A stretch of 64,000 nucleotides of DNA from Cymodocea nodosa (Eukaryota; Streptophyta; Magnoliopsida; Alismatales; Cymodoceaceae), in contig CM072339.1 of assembly GCA_036874045.1 (NCBI GenBank), positions 5,773,501 to 5,837,500 on the forward strand, in the 5' to 3' direction. A program made the translations under genes and the position numbers. The notes beneath the pieces were generated by a model, which ran no database searches, was not told the origin of the DNA, and saw only the letters and a program-made list of their open reading frames with translations. Below, piece after piece: positions 12,213-23,359 of the stretch; the first letter of the stretch is position 1; the number at the start of each line of letters is the position of its first letter.

Positions 12213-12781
12213 TGTTTAGAATGAAAAAGTACATAATATGAATGGTTAAATGATGGTTAATTGCATAATATTTAGTGTATCATATTACAATTAAGTCATT
12301 ATGTTATAATTGCACTGTTTTATGCTTAATGAAAGAATTTGCATAATTTCAGTAAATTAATGTTAATTAAGTACATTTCTGAACTGTTGGTGAATTACAG
12401 GCTTTGAAATTCCTAAGTATACAAATTTTTTGTTATTTCGAAGAGTTGTATTGCATATATCGGATAGTTATGTTTTAAACGATAGAAGAATATTTTATTA
12501 TTTTCTAGAGTACACGTGTTGTAACCTTAATGCATGACTTAAGTGAATGTTCGATAAGATATTTTGTAATTATTTGGAATGTGTCTTAGCATAAGATAAT
12601 TAGATTTGTAAGTATTCGAAATATTTGAATTCGTTAAGTTAGAATTATGCACATGTTGAAATTAAATGTTTTAGTATGTCATGTGAGTTGCACATGTTTA
12701 ACTCGTTAAGTTAACATAACTATACGCATTGAGTTACTTGAATATATACTGAAGTAACGTGTTGTGTTAGTGTTATGTAGA

Positions 12782-13048
12782 AATAGGTAATGTAAACTAT
12801 CGGATAGTTAACGTTTCATTTTAGTTGAAGAGTTATGTTAAAAGCTTGTATAGTTGGGATATCTACATATGTGTTTTAATGGTTTAAGTTTTCACGTGTT
12901 TTCCATGTGCGTTCGGTAATGAAAAATCAAAGAATTAGATAACCGTTCGAGTTTTATACACATAGATGGATAACTGTTTGAGTTTTATAAAATAACTAAC
13001 AAACAGATAAGTTTTCTTGTTTAGTCATGTGTTTTGCAGGTGCAAGAG
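12782..13048 (+). repeat. Copia LTR-B-like segment embedded in an Athila-type LTR
   Basis: The stretch matches the reverse complement of Copia LTR B at about 34680-34930, including GTTTTCACGTGTTTTCCATG near 12890 and TCATGTGTTTTGCAGGTGC near 13026. Its continuation after the inserted solo LTR (AACTAGAAGAGTTA) also matches. The surrounding DNA is Athila-type LTR, so this is a Copia-derived piece inside a Gypsy LTR. Confidence 0.55.
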
Positions 13049-14590
13049 TGTAGGATCGAATGGCTATACAAGAGGAGGGTGAATTGTGTTTTTCAACATT
13101 TTCGATTATAATTGAAACTTCAAAAATAAAAATAATTCAAGACACTGTTTTAATCAAATCATTTTCTTTAAGGTTTCAATTACAATATATAATTCAATTC
13201 TCTTCTAAAATTGTAGATGCAATTATATAACAATATCATGTTTCATCTAATCAATTTCATAACTACAAATAGAGAAAACTAATTTACGGAATTTAAAACA
13301 TTTCTCCTTGTTCGAGATTTTTCTTCTTCTTCTTCTTCTTCTACAATTCTTCAGTGACAAATATCTGACTTTCTTTGCTTCACCGAATTTGCTTTCTTCT
13401 GATACTTCAGATCTTTAGTGACATAAATCTAACTTTTTCTACTTTACTGAATTTTCTTCCATCTCAGAGCTTTTCTCTAAAGAGGTGTTTTTGATTCCTA
13501 AAAAGATATTTCGTTTGGTGTGCAGCAATAATTGATCAATGAGAATTCTATACCTTTTATATTATATATTCACTTCATGCATATCCTCCACGTTTAATCA
13601 CTATCAGTTTTCCACTCTTCACGTCTTCTTTTTTTCCTTCATCGAAATACACATGTTCTGATCCACGTTTTTTTTTCGAATTTTCTTTAATCATCAATCT
13701 TGGATCTCTGAAAAATTCCCTGCAAAATAAACTTTCTCGTCCAAAATTTTTCATCAAATGTAATAAGAAGTCGTTGTGTTAATGTTAACTAAACAAATAA
13801 TACAAGTTGATTTATAACTTAATGTATCTAACTCATCGAGTTCATCATGAGCAAAATCATGTGACAAGTAATGTAGCTAACTCAACAAACTAAGTTCATG
13901 GTATTACGTTAACTCAACAAACTAACTCCGTTGTGTTACTGATAACTCAATGAAACAGAAATAAACAAATATTTTTATAATAAGAATTTTACCACGTGCA
14001 ATAATAACTTTAAGTTTCTAACGCTTACGTAGCGTGTTGCCTTAGTGTTCAATATAGCAACTCAATGCATGCAGTTATGTTAACTTAATGAGTTAAACAT
14101 GTGCAACTCATGTGATACAATATAACATTCGTAAACTTTAATTTCATCACGTGTACAATACTAACTTAACGAGTTCGTCTCTTCATTTTGCTCTTTTAAT
14201 CACTAACTTAACGAGTTCTCACGTGACTTATTTTAACTTTTAAGTCTATAACTCAACGAGTTCTCACGTGACCTTTATACAAATAACGCACTAACTCAAC
14301 GAGTTGTCTAAACGTGCACTATTCATGATATAGAAAATATAACTTTAAAACATATGCTTTGCAATAAAAACACATGTTAACTTAACGTTTAGTTAAATTA
14401 AAAGTTAGTATAACGTAACGACTAGTTATTTAACTTAACATAATTTCATATTCATTACATACAAGTATTTATATCAGTAAATTTTTTCTATATTAATTTA
14501 TGTTCTTAATTTATGTTCACAAACAATAATAATTGAGTAAATATGATTATATTCGTTTATCACATATCATCAAAACAAAATACACAACAA
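13049..14590 (-). repeat. Solo LTR of SIRE-like Copia family A, 1542 bp
   Basis: Plus-strand ends are TGTAGGATCG at 13049 and ATACACAACA at 14590. Read on the minus strand it starts TGTTGTGTATTTTG and ends CCTACA, matching the LTR at 24508-26153. The flanks AAGAG (13044-13048) and AAGAA (14591-14595) form a TSD with one mismatch. Removing it rejoins the LTR-B-like sequence around it. A CTT microsatellite lies near 13320-13342. The 60-codon frame 13757-13575 is shared with the other copy at about 25444-25630 (there broken), so it is LTR sequence rather than a gene. Confidence 0.8.
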
Positions 14591-15213
14591 AGAACTAGAA
14601 GAGTTACAAGAAGATACAATATGAAGGAAAACCACGATTGCACATATCACGTAGGAATTCACTCGTGGAACGAAGAAGAAATCACCATCGTTGATATGAA
14701 TGAAGGAAATCTAACCGATCATTTAAGCAGAAGTAGTTATTATTGAAAGAAATATAAAAGATAAAGAAAAAGACTGTGTGAGGAGGTGGAGAACCTCGCT
14801 AACTACAAGAAGCATCAAAAGTTCCTTGAAGCTCCACCAACCACACCACCAAAATCACCAACCATCAGAGGTCTATGAGGATACTTTCTAAATGTCAGGT
14901 CGATTTCGAACCAAACACGGTGACTTACAACCACTGTAAGGTGTGATCACATCGTAGGAAAGGAAACCATTTTCACCAAGTACCGACTCATATCTCAAGA
15001 GATCGTAAAGCTTCTAGCCTTAATTTCAGGTTGAAGAGGAGATCATCTTACAATTCTTGATTCGTGATTCCATAGGAAGAGGAGGCAAGATTGTAAGTGA
15101 TTAAGTTTTCAGTGGTGTAATCATGTCGCATGTAGTGATCGACCTATACTTGCACACAAATACAATATATATTATGTACTTGCAATTAAATACAAATTGG
15201 ACTTAATATCTAC

Positions 15214-16502
15214 TACAAAGATTTAACTAGTTGGTCTTTCTAAAGTGTTAAAATTAATTCTTCATTTTATATCTTCAAAATACATAGATCAGATTAATAT
15301 AAAGATATTCTGTATTTTTTAGTAATCTATTTTACATTGATTTCTCTTCTTCAACCTGCAAATATATTTAAACATATGTAAATTACATATAAAATATATT
15401 AGCATCACTTAGATGGTAATTATATTATCATTTTTTCTTTTCAAACATCTGTTATCCTGAATTTTCCAATATGATTTTCAGAATAAACTTCAACTACATA
15501 CGTATCAAAACACAATCCAACTCAATATGATTAAAACAAGAAGAATAATGAATTGTATCTCAAATAAACAACTTTAAAAGTCTAATCTAGATTCATACTT
15601 CAGGAATCTTAAACAATAGAAAATATATTCGATTCAAAAGATATCTGTACTTCATAAAACACTTTTATCTCTTTAGAATAGTATATGCATATTTGTACTT
15701 TAAAAATTAATTTGAAAATCTTAAATCATATAAGAGCTTTCTAGTGTACCCATGTATCGAGCTTTTAGTCAACAATCCCAGTTCTAATCAAGATCTTAGG
15801 TTGCCAGATTTAAAGAGTCATTTTTAAGGTCAACAATCCTTACATACCTATCTACCCAAGTGTAAAAGGCTCGTGATCAAACAAATCAATAAACTCTCAA
15901 AGTTTTTCTCTTTTTTACCTCTTTTTTTCTTTTTAACATAGTATATATACATATTTCATTAATACAGATGCAATAAAACACAAATCTCATATAGTCCTAC
16001 TTCTATAATTTACTGAAAACATGAATTCATATCAATAAGCTCATACTTTTTCTGTAGTTTAATAAGATTTACACATAAATCATTCTACAAGTTTAATCAA
16101 TCAAATTAAATGTATCCTTGATCATATGTATTTCATTTAATCCAAAAATCAACATTTTAGCTCTTTCAGGATTTTAGATAATTAACTGAGTTTCAGTTAA
16201 GCATTTTGATTTCTTTTTTCAAAATCGTGAAACTGTTAAACTCATAAAATTCAGCAAAAACATAAGACACTATATCTAGATTTGTATTAATAGTAAAATT
16301 TTGTAACATTTTATATACGATTCTAAATATAACATTCAAGTAGTTACAATTCTTAAAATTTTGACAGTTTCAATTATCGAATAGTTACAACAAATTTCGG
16401 TTAGTTACACCAAATTCATAAAAAAAATTTCAATTTCCACAGAAATTTGCAACACAATCTTAGTTCCTCTAATTAATAAGATTACTTGACTTTTAATCTA
16501 AT
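15214..16502 (-). repeat. Probable 3' LTR region of a minus-strand Gypsy element
   Basis: Lies directly downstream (minus sense) of a polypurine tract. Its far end (15214-15350) is the reverse complement of DNA at 38940-39100, showing it is repetitive. Very AT-rich, with no open frames of note. LTR termini are not clear, so the assignment rests on position and the shared segment. Confidence 0.35.
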
Positions 16503-16512
16503 TACCTCCCCC
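16503..16512 (-). other. Polypurine tract, Gypsy type
   Basis: On the minus strand, GAGGACAATGCAAAATATAAG is followed by a GGGGGGAGG tract. This layout, with a GGACAATG word shortly before the polypurine tract, is typical of the 3' internal end of Athila/Tat-like Gypsy elements. Confidence 0.45.
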
Positions 16513-17334
16513 CATACTTATATTTTGCATTGTCCTCTATGTAAAAGATTTTATAGTAAATACAATAAATGTTAGCAAGCATTAATATTGTTTCGTTGAC
16601 TTAGCACCTAACTCAACGAACTTAATTCTTGTTGAGTTAATGAATAACTCTACGAACTAAGTTTAAATTTAAATTTAGGATAAGTAATCAATTACATACG
16701 TTATTCTTTTGTGTCTCTTTCAATACCTTCCGACTTTTAATTTTGAAAAACTTTTCATTTACAAATAAAAGTAGAATATATAACAAAATAACATCTAACA
16801 ACAAAACATAAATTGTTAAATCAATGTCTTGTCTGGAACCTAGGCTTCTATGCCTTTGGTGGATCACAAGCAAGCGAATTAGTTTCCCCAAATAGATACC
16901 AACAAACTAGATTGATATTTTGTTTTTCTTTTCTTTTTCTTATAAAATAAAACTAAACTAAAAATTTTCTTTCTTTTTTTTTCTAAAAATAAATGCAGAT
17001 TACACACAACATTTAAAGTACAAAATGTAACAAATGGAATAAACATGTCAGTCCAAGCAAACTTCTTAGGCATAATTCTTCTTGCTATTAATTATGTTTT
17101 AATATAGTTTGCTTTCCTTTTTACTTTGTAAACTTGCATTATGTTATCAATACTAAATATAAGTGTATTACCATTAATAAATTGCAATGCAAAAAGGGAT
17201 CCTCTTCTATTCCAATATAATGTAATTATTTCTATTTCTATATATATTTCAATATATTCCTCTTCTCACTTCCATTCATTTAGGTCTTTCATAATCCATA
17301 TTTGAAATTTCATCATTTCATCCCACTTCCGTCG
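16513..17334 (-). other. Likely 3' internal remnant of a Gypsy element; no clear gene
   Basis: Two short minus-strand frames (17073-16879 and 16891-16688) occur, with A/T-rich low-complexity composition and no recognised motif. Position just upstream of the polypurine tract suggests the decayed 3' end of pol or its untranslated tail. Confidence 0.3.
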
Positions 17335-18268
17335 CGATCACGATTGAAAACTTAATCACTTACAATCTTGCCTCCTCTCCATATAGAATCGCGAATCCAA
17401 AATTGTAAGATGATCTCTTCTTCAGCATACTAACATCAACTTGAAACCAAGGCTAGAAGCTTTACAATCTCCTGAGATATAAGTCGGTACTTGGTGAAAA
17501 TAGTTTTCCTTCCTGTGATGCAATCACTCCTCATAGTGATTGTCACTCACTATGTTTTGCTCGGAATCAACCTGACATTTGGAAAGTATCCTCACAGACC
17601 TCCAATGGTTGGTGATTTTGGTGGTGGTGTGGAGCTTCAAGGAACTTCCGACGCTTCCTCTAGTTAGTGTGGTTCTCCACTCTGCACACACCCTTTCTTT
17701 GCCTTTCTCCTCTTCTTTTATATTTCTTTCTAAAGTAACTGCTTCTACTTAGATGGTCGGTTGGATTTCCTTCATTCATATCAACGATGGTGATTTCTTC
17801 TTCATTCCACAAGTGAGTTCCTACGTGATACGTGTAATCGTGGTTTTCCTTCGAATGTCCTGTTTCTACAATTGCTATAGTGGCATATTAGAAAATAAAT
17901 GGTTTGCAGAGTTACAGATAACTCAACGAACTTACTTCGTTGATTTAACTATAAAACACGTGTAATAAAGAAATAACTAGTTGAAATGTTTTAGATACTT
18001 ACAAACCTAACTATCCGATTCTCATATACATTTTGGATAGTTAGCACTTAACCTTTCGAAAGATAACTTAAGTCAAGTTTCCAGAAAGCGACACGTGTCC
18101 TCAGGCAATTTTATGATAAAAAAATATTTCATATACTTAAAAATCTAACTTTCTGATGCTCAAGCACATTTCAGATAATTACCAAATAACTTATCAAAAA
18201 TTCACTTAAGTTATGCATTGATGTTTCAACACGTGTACTCTAGGAAATAATAAAATATTCTTCTATCA

Positions 18269-18646
18269 TGTGATGCGTGTGTCTTCCATCAAGTATATGT
18301 ATATGTCATTATATATGGTTGTATTTCTTTGGTAATTTCTACAGGGGAAACTTGTCTTTTGGGTATCATCCATCGTTGCCCCTATATATGTAAGGGGTCA
18401 TCCATGTCCAAGGGATGCCAAGGAAACAACCCAAATCCCTAGATTTCGTTCTCCCCCTTTTTTGTACCAGCAACCATACAACAAGGAATCACGATAGATT
18501 GATCACCCGTGGACATACCCATGTTGGGGAACCACGTAAATTTGTAGTTATTCCAAATTCTCCACTCGCATTCCTCTCATCCACGTTGATCTCTTCTCCA
18601 CGGCACCCCTAGATGCTCCACATTTGATTGATCTTTCTGCACAACA
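18269..18646 (+). repeat. 5' LTR of the deleted Copia element
   Basis: 378 bp, TGTGATG to ACAACA. Contains GCCCCTATATATGTAAGG near 18396, a likely TATA region for the element's transcript. It aligns end to end with 19908-20285. Confidence 0.92.
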
Positions 18647-18648
18647 AC

Positions 18649-18660
18649 TGGTATCAGAGC
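18649..18660 (+). other. Primer-binding site (initiator tRNA-Met type)
   Basis: TGGTATCAGAGC two bases after the LTR end, the standard primer site of plant Copia elements. Confidence 0.9.
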
Positions 18661-19173
18661 TAGGTTGGACATCTCCGGGTTTGCATTTGTATTTTCGAAG
18701 AGTTTCATCAAGGTTCAAGCTATTTCCGCAAGGGATCTCTCCATCGCCATTACTACCGTCGTCGCCGACGCTAGTTTGCACACTCCAACGCCAACTCATG
18801 CGACTTCATTGTCCGTGCTCTGTTGTATCTCAAATTTTGAGGGCATGTAGTAAGCTTCCTGAACTTCCTTCCTTTAAAATTTCGTGGTCAAAAGTTTCGT
18901 ATTCAAAGAGATACAGTAGGAGGCGTCTGACTAGAACACAACATTTTTTTGGACAAGTGACTCGTTGATTGTCGAATTTTGGGCATTTTGTGATTGTGGT
19001 TTTGTGCGAGTATTTGCTACTGTTTTGTGCTAAGTAGTGTGCTTGACTTGTGGCTGATTACATTTCGTTGAAATCAGTAGTTTCAGTAGCATATTGTTGT
19101 TGAGATATTGCTTGCTATTGTGTACCTTACCGTAGAATTGTGTGTATTGTTGGTTGTTTGTTGATTTAAAAAC

Positions 19174-19505
19174 ATGAATACTTCGGGGTTGAAGATAGAA
19201 AAGTTTGATGGTAAGAATAGCTTCAGCTTATGGTAAATTAAGATGAAAGCACTTCTAAAGCAACAAGGTATTTGGGCTCCTTTAAATAAGGAAACTACTC
19301 TGAACAGAAATTCGCTAGAGTTTGAATTGCAGGAGGAGAAAGCTCACTCCACCATCTTGTTGTATTTGTCTAATGAAGTTATAATAAAAGTTGCTGATAA
19401 ATCTACCTCTTTTGGTCTTTGGCAGAAACTTGAGTCATTGTATATGACTAAGTCTTTAACATACAAATTGTTGTTAAAGCAAAGACTGTTCTCTTTAAAG
19501 ATGAT
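19174..19505 (+). pseudogene. Copia gag N-terminal remnant
   Basis: ATG at 19174 starts MNTSGLKIEKFDGKN, followed by SLW and a stop at about 19232. It then continues as KMKALLKQQGIWAPL to KLESLYMTKSL and LLLKQRLFSLKM. This is the typical start of a Tnt1/Tork-type gag, which makes the particle shell. The frame ends at a deletion junction near 19505, where reverse transcriptase sequence begins directly. Confidence 0.8.
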
Positions 19506-19845
19506 AGAAGGTCTTTGTTATTGTATGTTGATGATATTCTTATAGCTGCAAAGAATATCGAAGTGATACAGGAGTTGAAGGACACATTAAAATCAAAATT
19601 TAATATGAAGGATCTTGGTCCAACTAGCAGAATTCTTGGAATGGAGATTGGGCATGAAAGAAATTCCGGTAAGCTGTTTTTGAATCAATAGAAGTATATT
19701 GAAAAGATCCTTAGCAGATTTGGTATGACTTCATGAAGGTCAACACAAAGGACAACTTGGCTGATATGTTTACAAATGGCGTTGTTGAAAGCAAGTTCAA
19801 GCATTGCTTGGACTTACTCAATGTCTATTGCTGCTGCTGACCCAT
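19506..19845 (+). pseudogene. Copia RT and 3' pol fragments joined by deletions
   Basis: Directly after gag comes the reverse transcriptase YVDDILIAAKN box (about 19519-19550), then DLGPTSRILGMEIG and KIL-RFGMTS. Near 19735 it jumps to KVNTKDNLADMFTNG and ESKFKHCLDLLNVY, the very end of pol. The second junction removes the RT C-terminus and most of RNase H. The same pol end occurs in the minus-strand Copia at 59855-62440, so the two are related. Confidence 0.8.
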
Positions 19846-19907
19846 GCTGGTCTTAATGATCTATCACTTGTTCGTGGTGAAGATTGATGGAAGACAATGT
19901 GGAGATT

Positions 19908-20285
19908 TGTGATGTGTGTGTCTTCCATCAAGTATATGTATATGTCATTGTATATGGTTATATTTCTTTGGTAATTTATACAGTGACAAACTTGTCTTTT
20001 GGGTATCACCCATCGTTACCCTTATATATGTAAGGGGTCATCCACGTCAAGGGATGCCAATGCAACAAGATAAATCCCTAGATTTTGTTCTCCCCCTTTT
20101 TTGTACTAGCAACCATACAACAAGGAATCACAATAGATTGATCACTTTTGGACGTACCCGTGTTGGGGAACCATGTAAATTTGTTGTTCTTCTAAATTCT
20201 CCACTCGCATTCCTCTCATCCACGTTGATCTCTTCTCCACGCCACCCATAGATGCTCCTTGTTTGATTGATCTTTCCGCACAACA
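19908..20285 (+). repeat. 3' LTR of the deleted Copia element
   Basis: 378 bp, TGTGATG to ACAACA, preceded by a purine-rich GGAAGACAATGTGGAGATT tract (19889-19907). Differs from the 5' LTR by scattered substitutions. Confidence 0.92.
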
Positions 20286-20565
20286 TATCATTAAAAATAT
20301 AACTGTCCAATACAAGTAATATAACTCTCTAAAATAATAGAAAATTCAAATACTTAAGAATTAAAAACCTGCAACTTACCGACAATTCAGAAATGTACTT
20401 AATTAACACTAATTCCTTGAAATTATGCAAATTCTTTCATTAAAGCATATAATAGTACAATTATAAGATAATGGCTTTAATTCTCATATGATAAGCTAAA
20501 TATTCTGCAAATAACCATCATTTAATCGTTAATATTATGCACTTTTTCATTTTAAACAACACCTG

Positions 20566-21125
20566 AGCTTCTCCACAACATATTTGAATTGAAAAATGAA
20601 GGAATAGAAATTCTATAAGAAACAACTATAGTGGAATGGGTTGAACAAGAAATTAAACAATGCATAGCTAGTGACCATCACGTGTCAATACTTAACAAAA
20701 TGAAGTATTTAAATCGAAAGACACACATGGTGGCAACTATATTGGTAAAGATTGTTTATCAAAGATAAGGCCACGACGTTGAACTCAGTTAATTTGTCAA
20801 ATGAGCCACATATGCAGTTGTGAACAGAATTCAAGTTAATTGGTGTAAATATTTTTCTCCAAGCTGAGAGCAGTAAAGAAGAAATTATTTTATGGATATC
20901 TGATTCTCTTTACTGATAGTGGAAGGATTAAACTTCACGAAATGGACACTTAAAATGATGAGATACTAAGCCATTTCAGTGAAGGAATATAGAATTTATG
21001 CTGCTACTACTGATACTGCTGGATCTTTTAAAGACTTTACAGGAGTTGTAGAATAGATTAATCAATTAGAGCAATAATTAGAAAAACTCTAGAAGGAAGT
21101 AGATGAATTAAGGAATAGAGATTAA
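20566..21125 (+). pseudogene. Unidentified coding-like block X, copy 1
   Basis: Frames switch but give protein-like text. An early part reads TTIVEWVEQEIKQCI and KTHMVATILVKIVYQ, the middle NEPHMQL and KLIGVNIFLQAESSKEE, and the end FTGVVE then INQLEQ, a short heptad-like coiled coil closing with a stop at 21123-21125. Stops inside show it is dead. The last third is repeated as copy 2 at 22162-22353 with the same stop position. I do not recognise the family. It lies between family F LTR pieces and next to an F-box relic. Confidence 0.4.
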
Positions 21126-21215
21126 TTGTATTATTCATGTACTTGTACTAAATATCAGATTGAATGTAACTATAAATGATATATATATATATTAATGATT
21201 GAAAATCAATATAAC

Positions 21216-22160
21216 TATAATAACTAAGCCAAACACGGTGACTAACAACCACTGTGAGGAGTGATCGCATCATAGGAAGGGAAGTCATTTTCAACAAGCA
21301 TCGACTCATCTCCTAGGAGATCGTAAAGCTTCAATCCTTGGTTTCAGGTTAATGCTAATATATTGAAGAGGAGATCAAGTTACAAGTCTTGGTTCGTGAT
21401 TCTATAGGGAGAGGAGGCAAGATTGTAGGTGATTAAATTTTTAGTGGTGTAATTGCATTGCATGTAGTGATGGAAGTTTTTACTATCGATAAAGAATTTT
21501 TACATTTCACCTTTTGTTCAACTTCAAGAACATTTCAAAACAAAATTACCAAAAAACAAATTATTTGTGTTTACATTTAGTATTTATGTATTGTATTGTG
21601 ATTAATGTTATCATTGTTAGTATTGTGTATGTTTTATATTTAGTAGATTCAAAAAATAGAAAATAGTTTTCTAGATTACTAAAATTGATTCGTACAGAAT
21701 ACTAAAAAAAATTTTAATGGTTACTGTTTGAAATATTTGAATGTTAGTGTTGATTAATGATAAATCTCATATTAACTAACATTAAAAAACTTAATTAATG
21801 TTATTTACATTCTATGGAATCGCCTAATGGATGGCCGAATTTCTCTATGAATAGCAGCATTTAATTAGAAATTACAAGTTAAGCTCGTAGAGTTAACTTA
21901 AGTCTATGAGGATAGTCCATTGAGTTAACTATAACCCCATAGAGAGCTTAATTGAACACATGTAAACTCTAGTATAAAAATCAAAATAGTACCTAATTCT
22001 TACTCAATCTCTGTGGGATCGACTTGTACTTACACACAAATACAATATACACTATGCACTTGTAGTTAAAAACACAAATTGGACTTAATATCTAATTTGT
22101 GTGAAAAGTTACTTGTTTGCTCTAAAAGAATTTATTAATATATGCACAAGCAATCGTTCA
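21216..22160 (+). repeat. Family F (Athila-type) LTR fragment
   Basis: Matches 3' LTR blocks of family F: CCAAACACGGTGACTAACAACC near 21228, the GGAGAGGAGGCAAGATTGTA block near 21410, and TATGCACAAGCAATCG at its end near 22141. The 5' half of the LTR is absent. It separates the two copies of block X. Confidence 0.7.
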
Positions 22161-22161
22161 A

Positions 22162-22353
22162 CAATGGACATCTAAGAAGATAAGATCTATAGCCATTTCT
22201 GTGAAGGAGTATAAAAATTATAATGTTGTTGATGGTGCTGCTAGGACTATTGGACCTTTTGGACAATTTACAGGAGCTATAGAATAGATAAATCAATTAG
22301 AACAATTAGAAAAACTCCAAAATGAAGTAGATGAACCTAGGAAAAAAGATTAA
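22162..22353 (+). pseudogene. Unidentified coding-like block X, copy 2 (C-terminal part)
   Basis: One frame reads QWTSKKIRSIAISVKEYKNY, then FTGAIE, one stop, INQLEQLEKLQNEVDE and a final stop at 22351-22353. Copy 1 ends with the closely similar AISVKEYRIY, FTGVVE and LEKL-KEVDELRNRD. Most differences between the copies look like codon-level changes inside a shared frame, suggesting the ancestor was a real protein ending in a coiled coil. Function unknown. Confidence 0.4.
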
Positions 22354-22805
22354 ATGTATTATTCATCTACTTGTTCTGAAAAATATTTGATTGTAAGTAA
22401 TTGTAAATAATTTATATATATGAATGTTTAAACATCAATATGCTGTTGAATTCATATGTTTGTGAATGAATGATTTAACTTAGAACTGTATTGAAGATAA
22501 ATTTCGTATATCTATTTATTTAAAGCTTTGCAAGACAAGTTTTAAAATTTTATGAATGATGTGATTAAATGCACGATGATTTGATAATGACTAAATATAT
22601 CTGCATACCGAAAAGTAAAATTTAATTTCTACATAACATGAAACGAATTGTAAGTTAAATATGCATATAATGTTTGAATTTAAATGAGTTTAAACCCGAA
22701 CACTATATTAATGTAATGTAGTTAACTTTATTTAAGTTGATAAAATGTAGGAAAAAAAATTACAGAAGTTACTATGAGAAATAAGTTTCTTAGGAAAATT
22801 TGCTA
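22354..22805. other. AT-rich spacer after block X
   Basis: No recognised element. Similarity to the DNA after copy 1 of block X continues for about 90 bases past the stop, as expected for a shared 3' untranslated region, then fades. Confidence 0.4.
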
Positions 22806-23060
22806 AGTATTAACTCAACGAAGTTAGTTCATGGAGTAGACCTTAATTCTACGAAGTCAATTGTAAATATAAAGGCACTCTATTGAGTTAAGTGTAACTC
22901 AACGAAATTAGTCTGTGTAGTTAGCAAATAGAAATCGAAGCTAGTCCATTGAGTTGGCTGCAACTCAACGAGGTTAGTTTGTTAAGTTAAGAACGGTAAC
23001 TGAGGCCACTCCGTTGAGTCAACTATAACTCAATAAAGTTAGTCCATGGAGTTAGTTGAA
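22806..23060. repeat. Minisatellite of AACTCAACGA / TGAGTTA inverted units
   Basis: About four imperfect units of roughly 60 bases. Each has an AACTCAACGAA-like half followed by a TCCATTGAGTT-like half, so each can fold on itself. The same words are scattered in family F and A LTRs but are densest here. It lies just upstream of a TATA box and F-box ORF. Confidence 0.6.
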
Positions 23061-23217
23061 CAGTTATTCTTTTCTCCACAAACAAAACTTTGTGGGTTTA
23101 GTGGTTATTGAAATTTAAAAATTAGAAGTGGAGCTCGTATCCATAAAAATAGGAACTATACTGCACGTTACAAGACACATTCTTGCGACGAGATTCATCT
23201 ACATTATGGACATGTAT

Positions 23218-23225
23218 TATAAATA
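23218..23225 (+). promoter_or_regulatory. TATA box of the F-box transcription unit
   Basis: TATAAATA about 30 bases before a plausible leader start near 23250. It is followed by a purine-rich leader and a leader intron with GT...AG ends, then the ATG at 23599. Activity is inferred from layout only. Confidence 0.45.
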
Positions 23226-23359
23226 GGAACAGAATGTTATTTACTAGTTACCAGCAATTGAGAAGAGAAAAGAGAACTTGTTGGGAGAACTAGAAGGAAA
23301 ATCAGCTGATTCATCTTCATCCATCAACAACTATTTATTTAGAACAAAGCTTCAAACTG

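Larger units (their letters stand above)
12213..15213 (+). repeat. Chimeric family F LTR interrupted by a Copia solo LTR
   Basis: Begins TGTTTAGAATG at 12213, directly in the protease coding sequence. Family F similarity runs to about 12781 and resumes after 14600 (CACGATTGCACATATCACG near 14633) to about 15213, where it ends without a TG...CA terminus. Between these parts is a 267 bp segment related to Copia LTR family B, then the 1542 bp solo LTR 13049-14590. Confidence 0.65.
18264..20290 (+). mobile_element. Internally deleted Tnt1/Tork-like Copia element with both LTRs and TSD
   Basis: A complete 2017 bp element (18269-20285) with two 378 bp LTRs (18269-18646 and 19908-20285), both TGTGATG...ACAACA. 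It is flanked by a perfect 5 bp TSD TATCA (18264-18268, 20286-20290). A TGGTATCAGAGC primer site (18649-18660) follows the 5' LTR. Internally only a gag start, a piece of reverse transcriptase and the extreme 3' pol end remain, so it cannot code for its own movement. Substitutions between the LTRs show it is not recent. Confidence 0.92.
17335..20558 (-). repeat. Family F (Athila-type) LTR, minus orientation, split by a Copia element
   Basis: Plus-strand sequence 17335-18268 and 20291-20558 together form a reverse-oriented family F LTR. It ends at 20558 with TTTTAAACA, the inverse of the TGTTTAGAATG start. Shared blocks include GGTTGGATTTCCTTCATTC at about 17759. The Copia insertion 18269-20285 plus its TSD explains the gap. 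Confidence 0.65.

Noticed and set aside
13575..13757. 60-codon minus-strand ORF (MMKNFGRESLFC start)
   Set aside because: The same text appears at 25444-25630 within the other copy of Copia LTR A, with frame breaks there. It is LTR sequence shared by descent, not a gene.
18415..18968. Open frames across the 5' LTR and leader of the deleted Copia
   Set aside because: They run through the LTR, primer site and leader and are repeated in part in the 3' LTR (19916-20251), so they are not coding.
20566..21125. Block X as an integrated pararetrovirus movement protein
   Set aside because: The coiled-coil end and general layout suggested it, but I could not find the expected conserved motifs, and no viral coat or reverse transcriptase adjoins it. 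It is left as unidentified.
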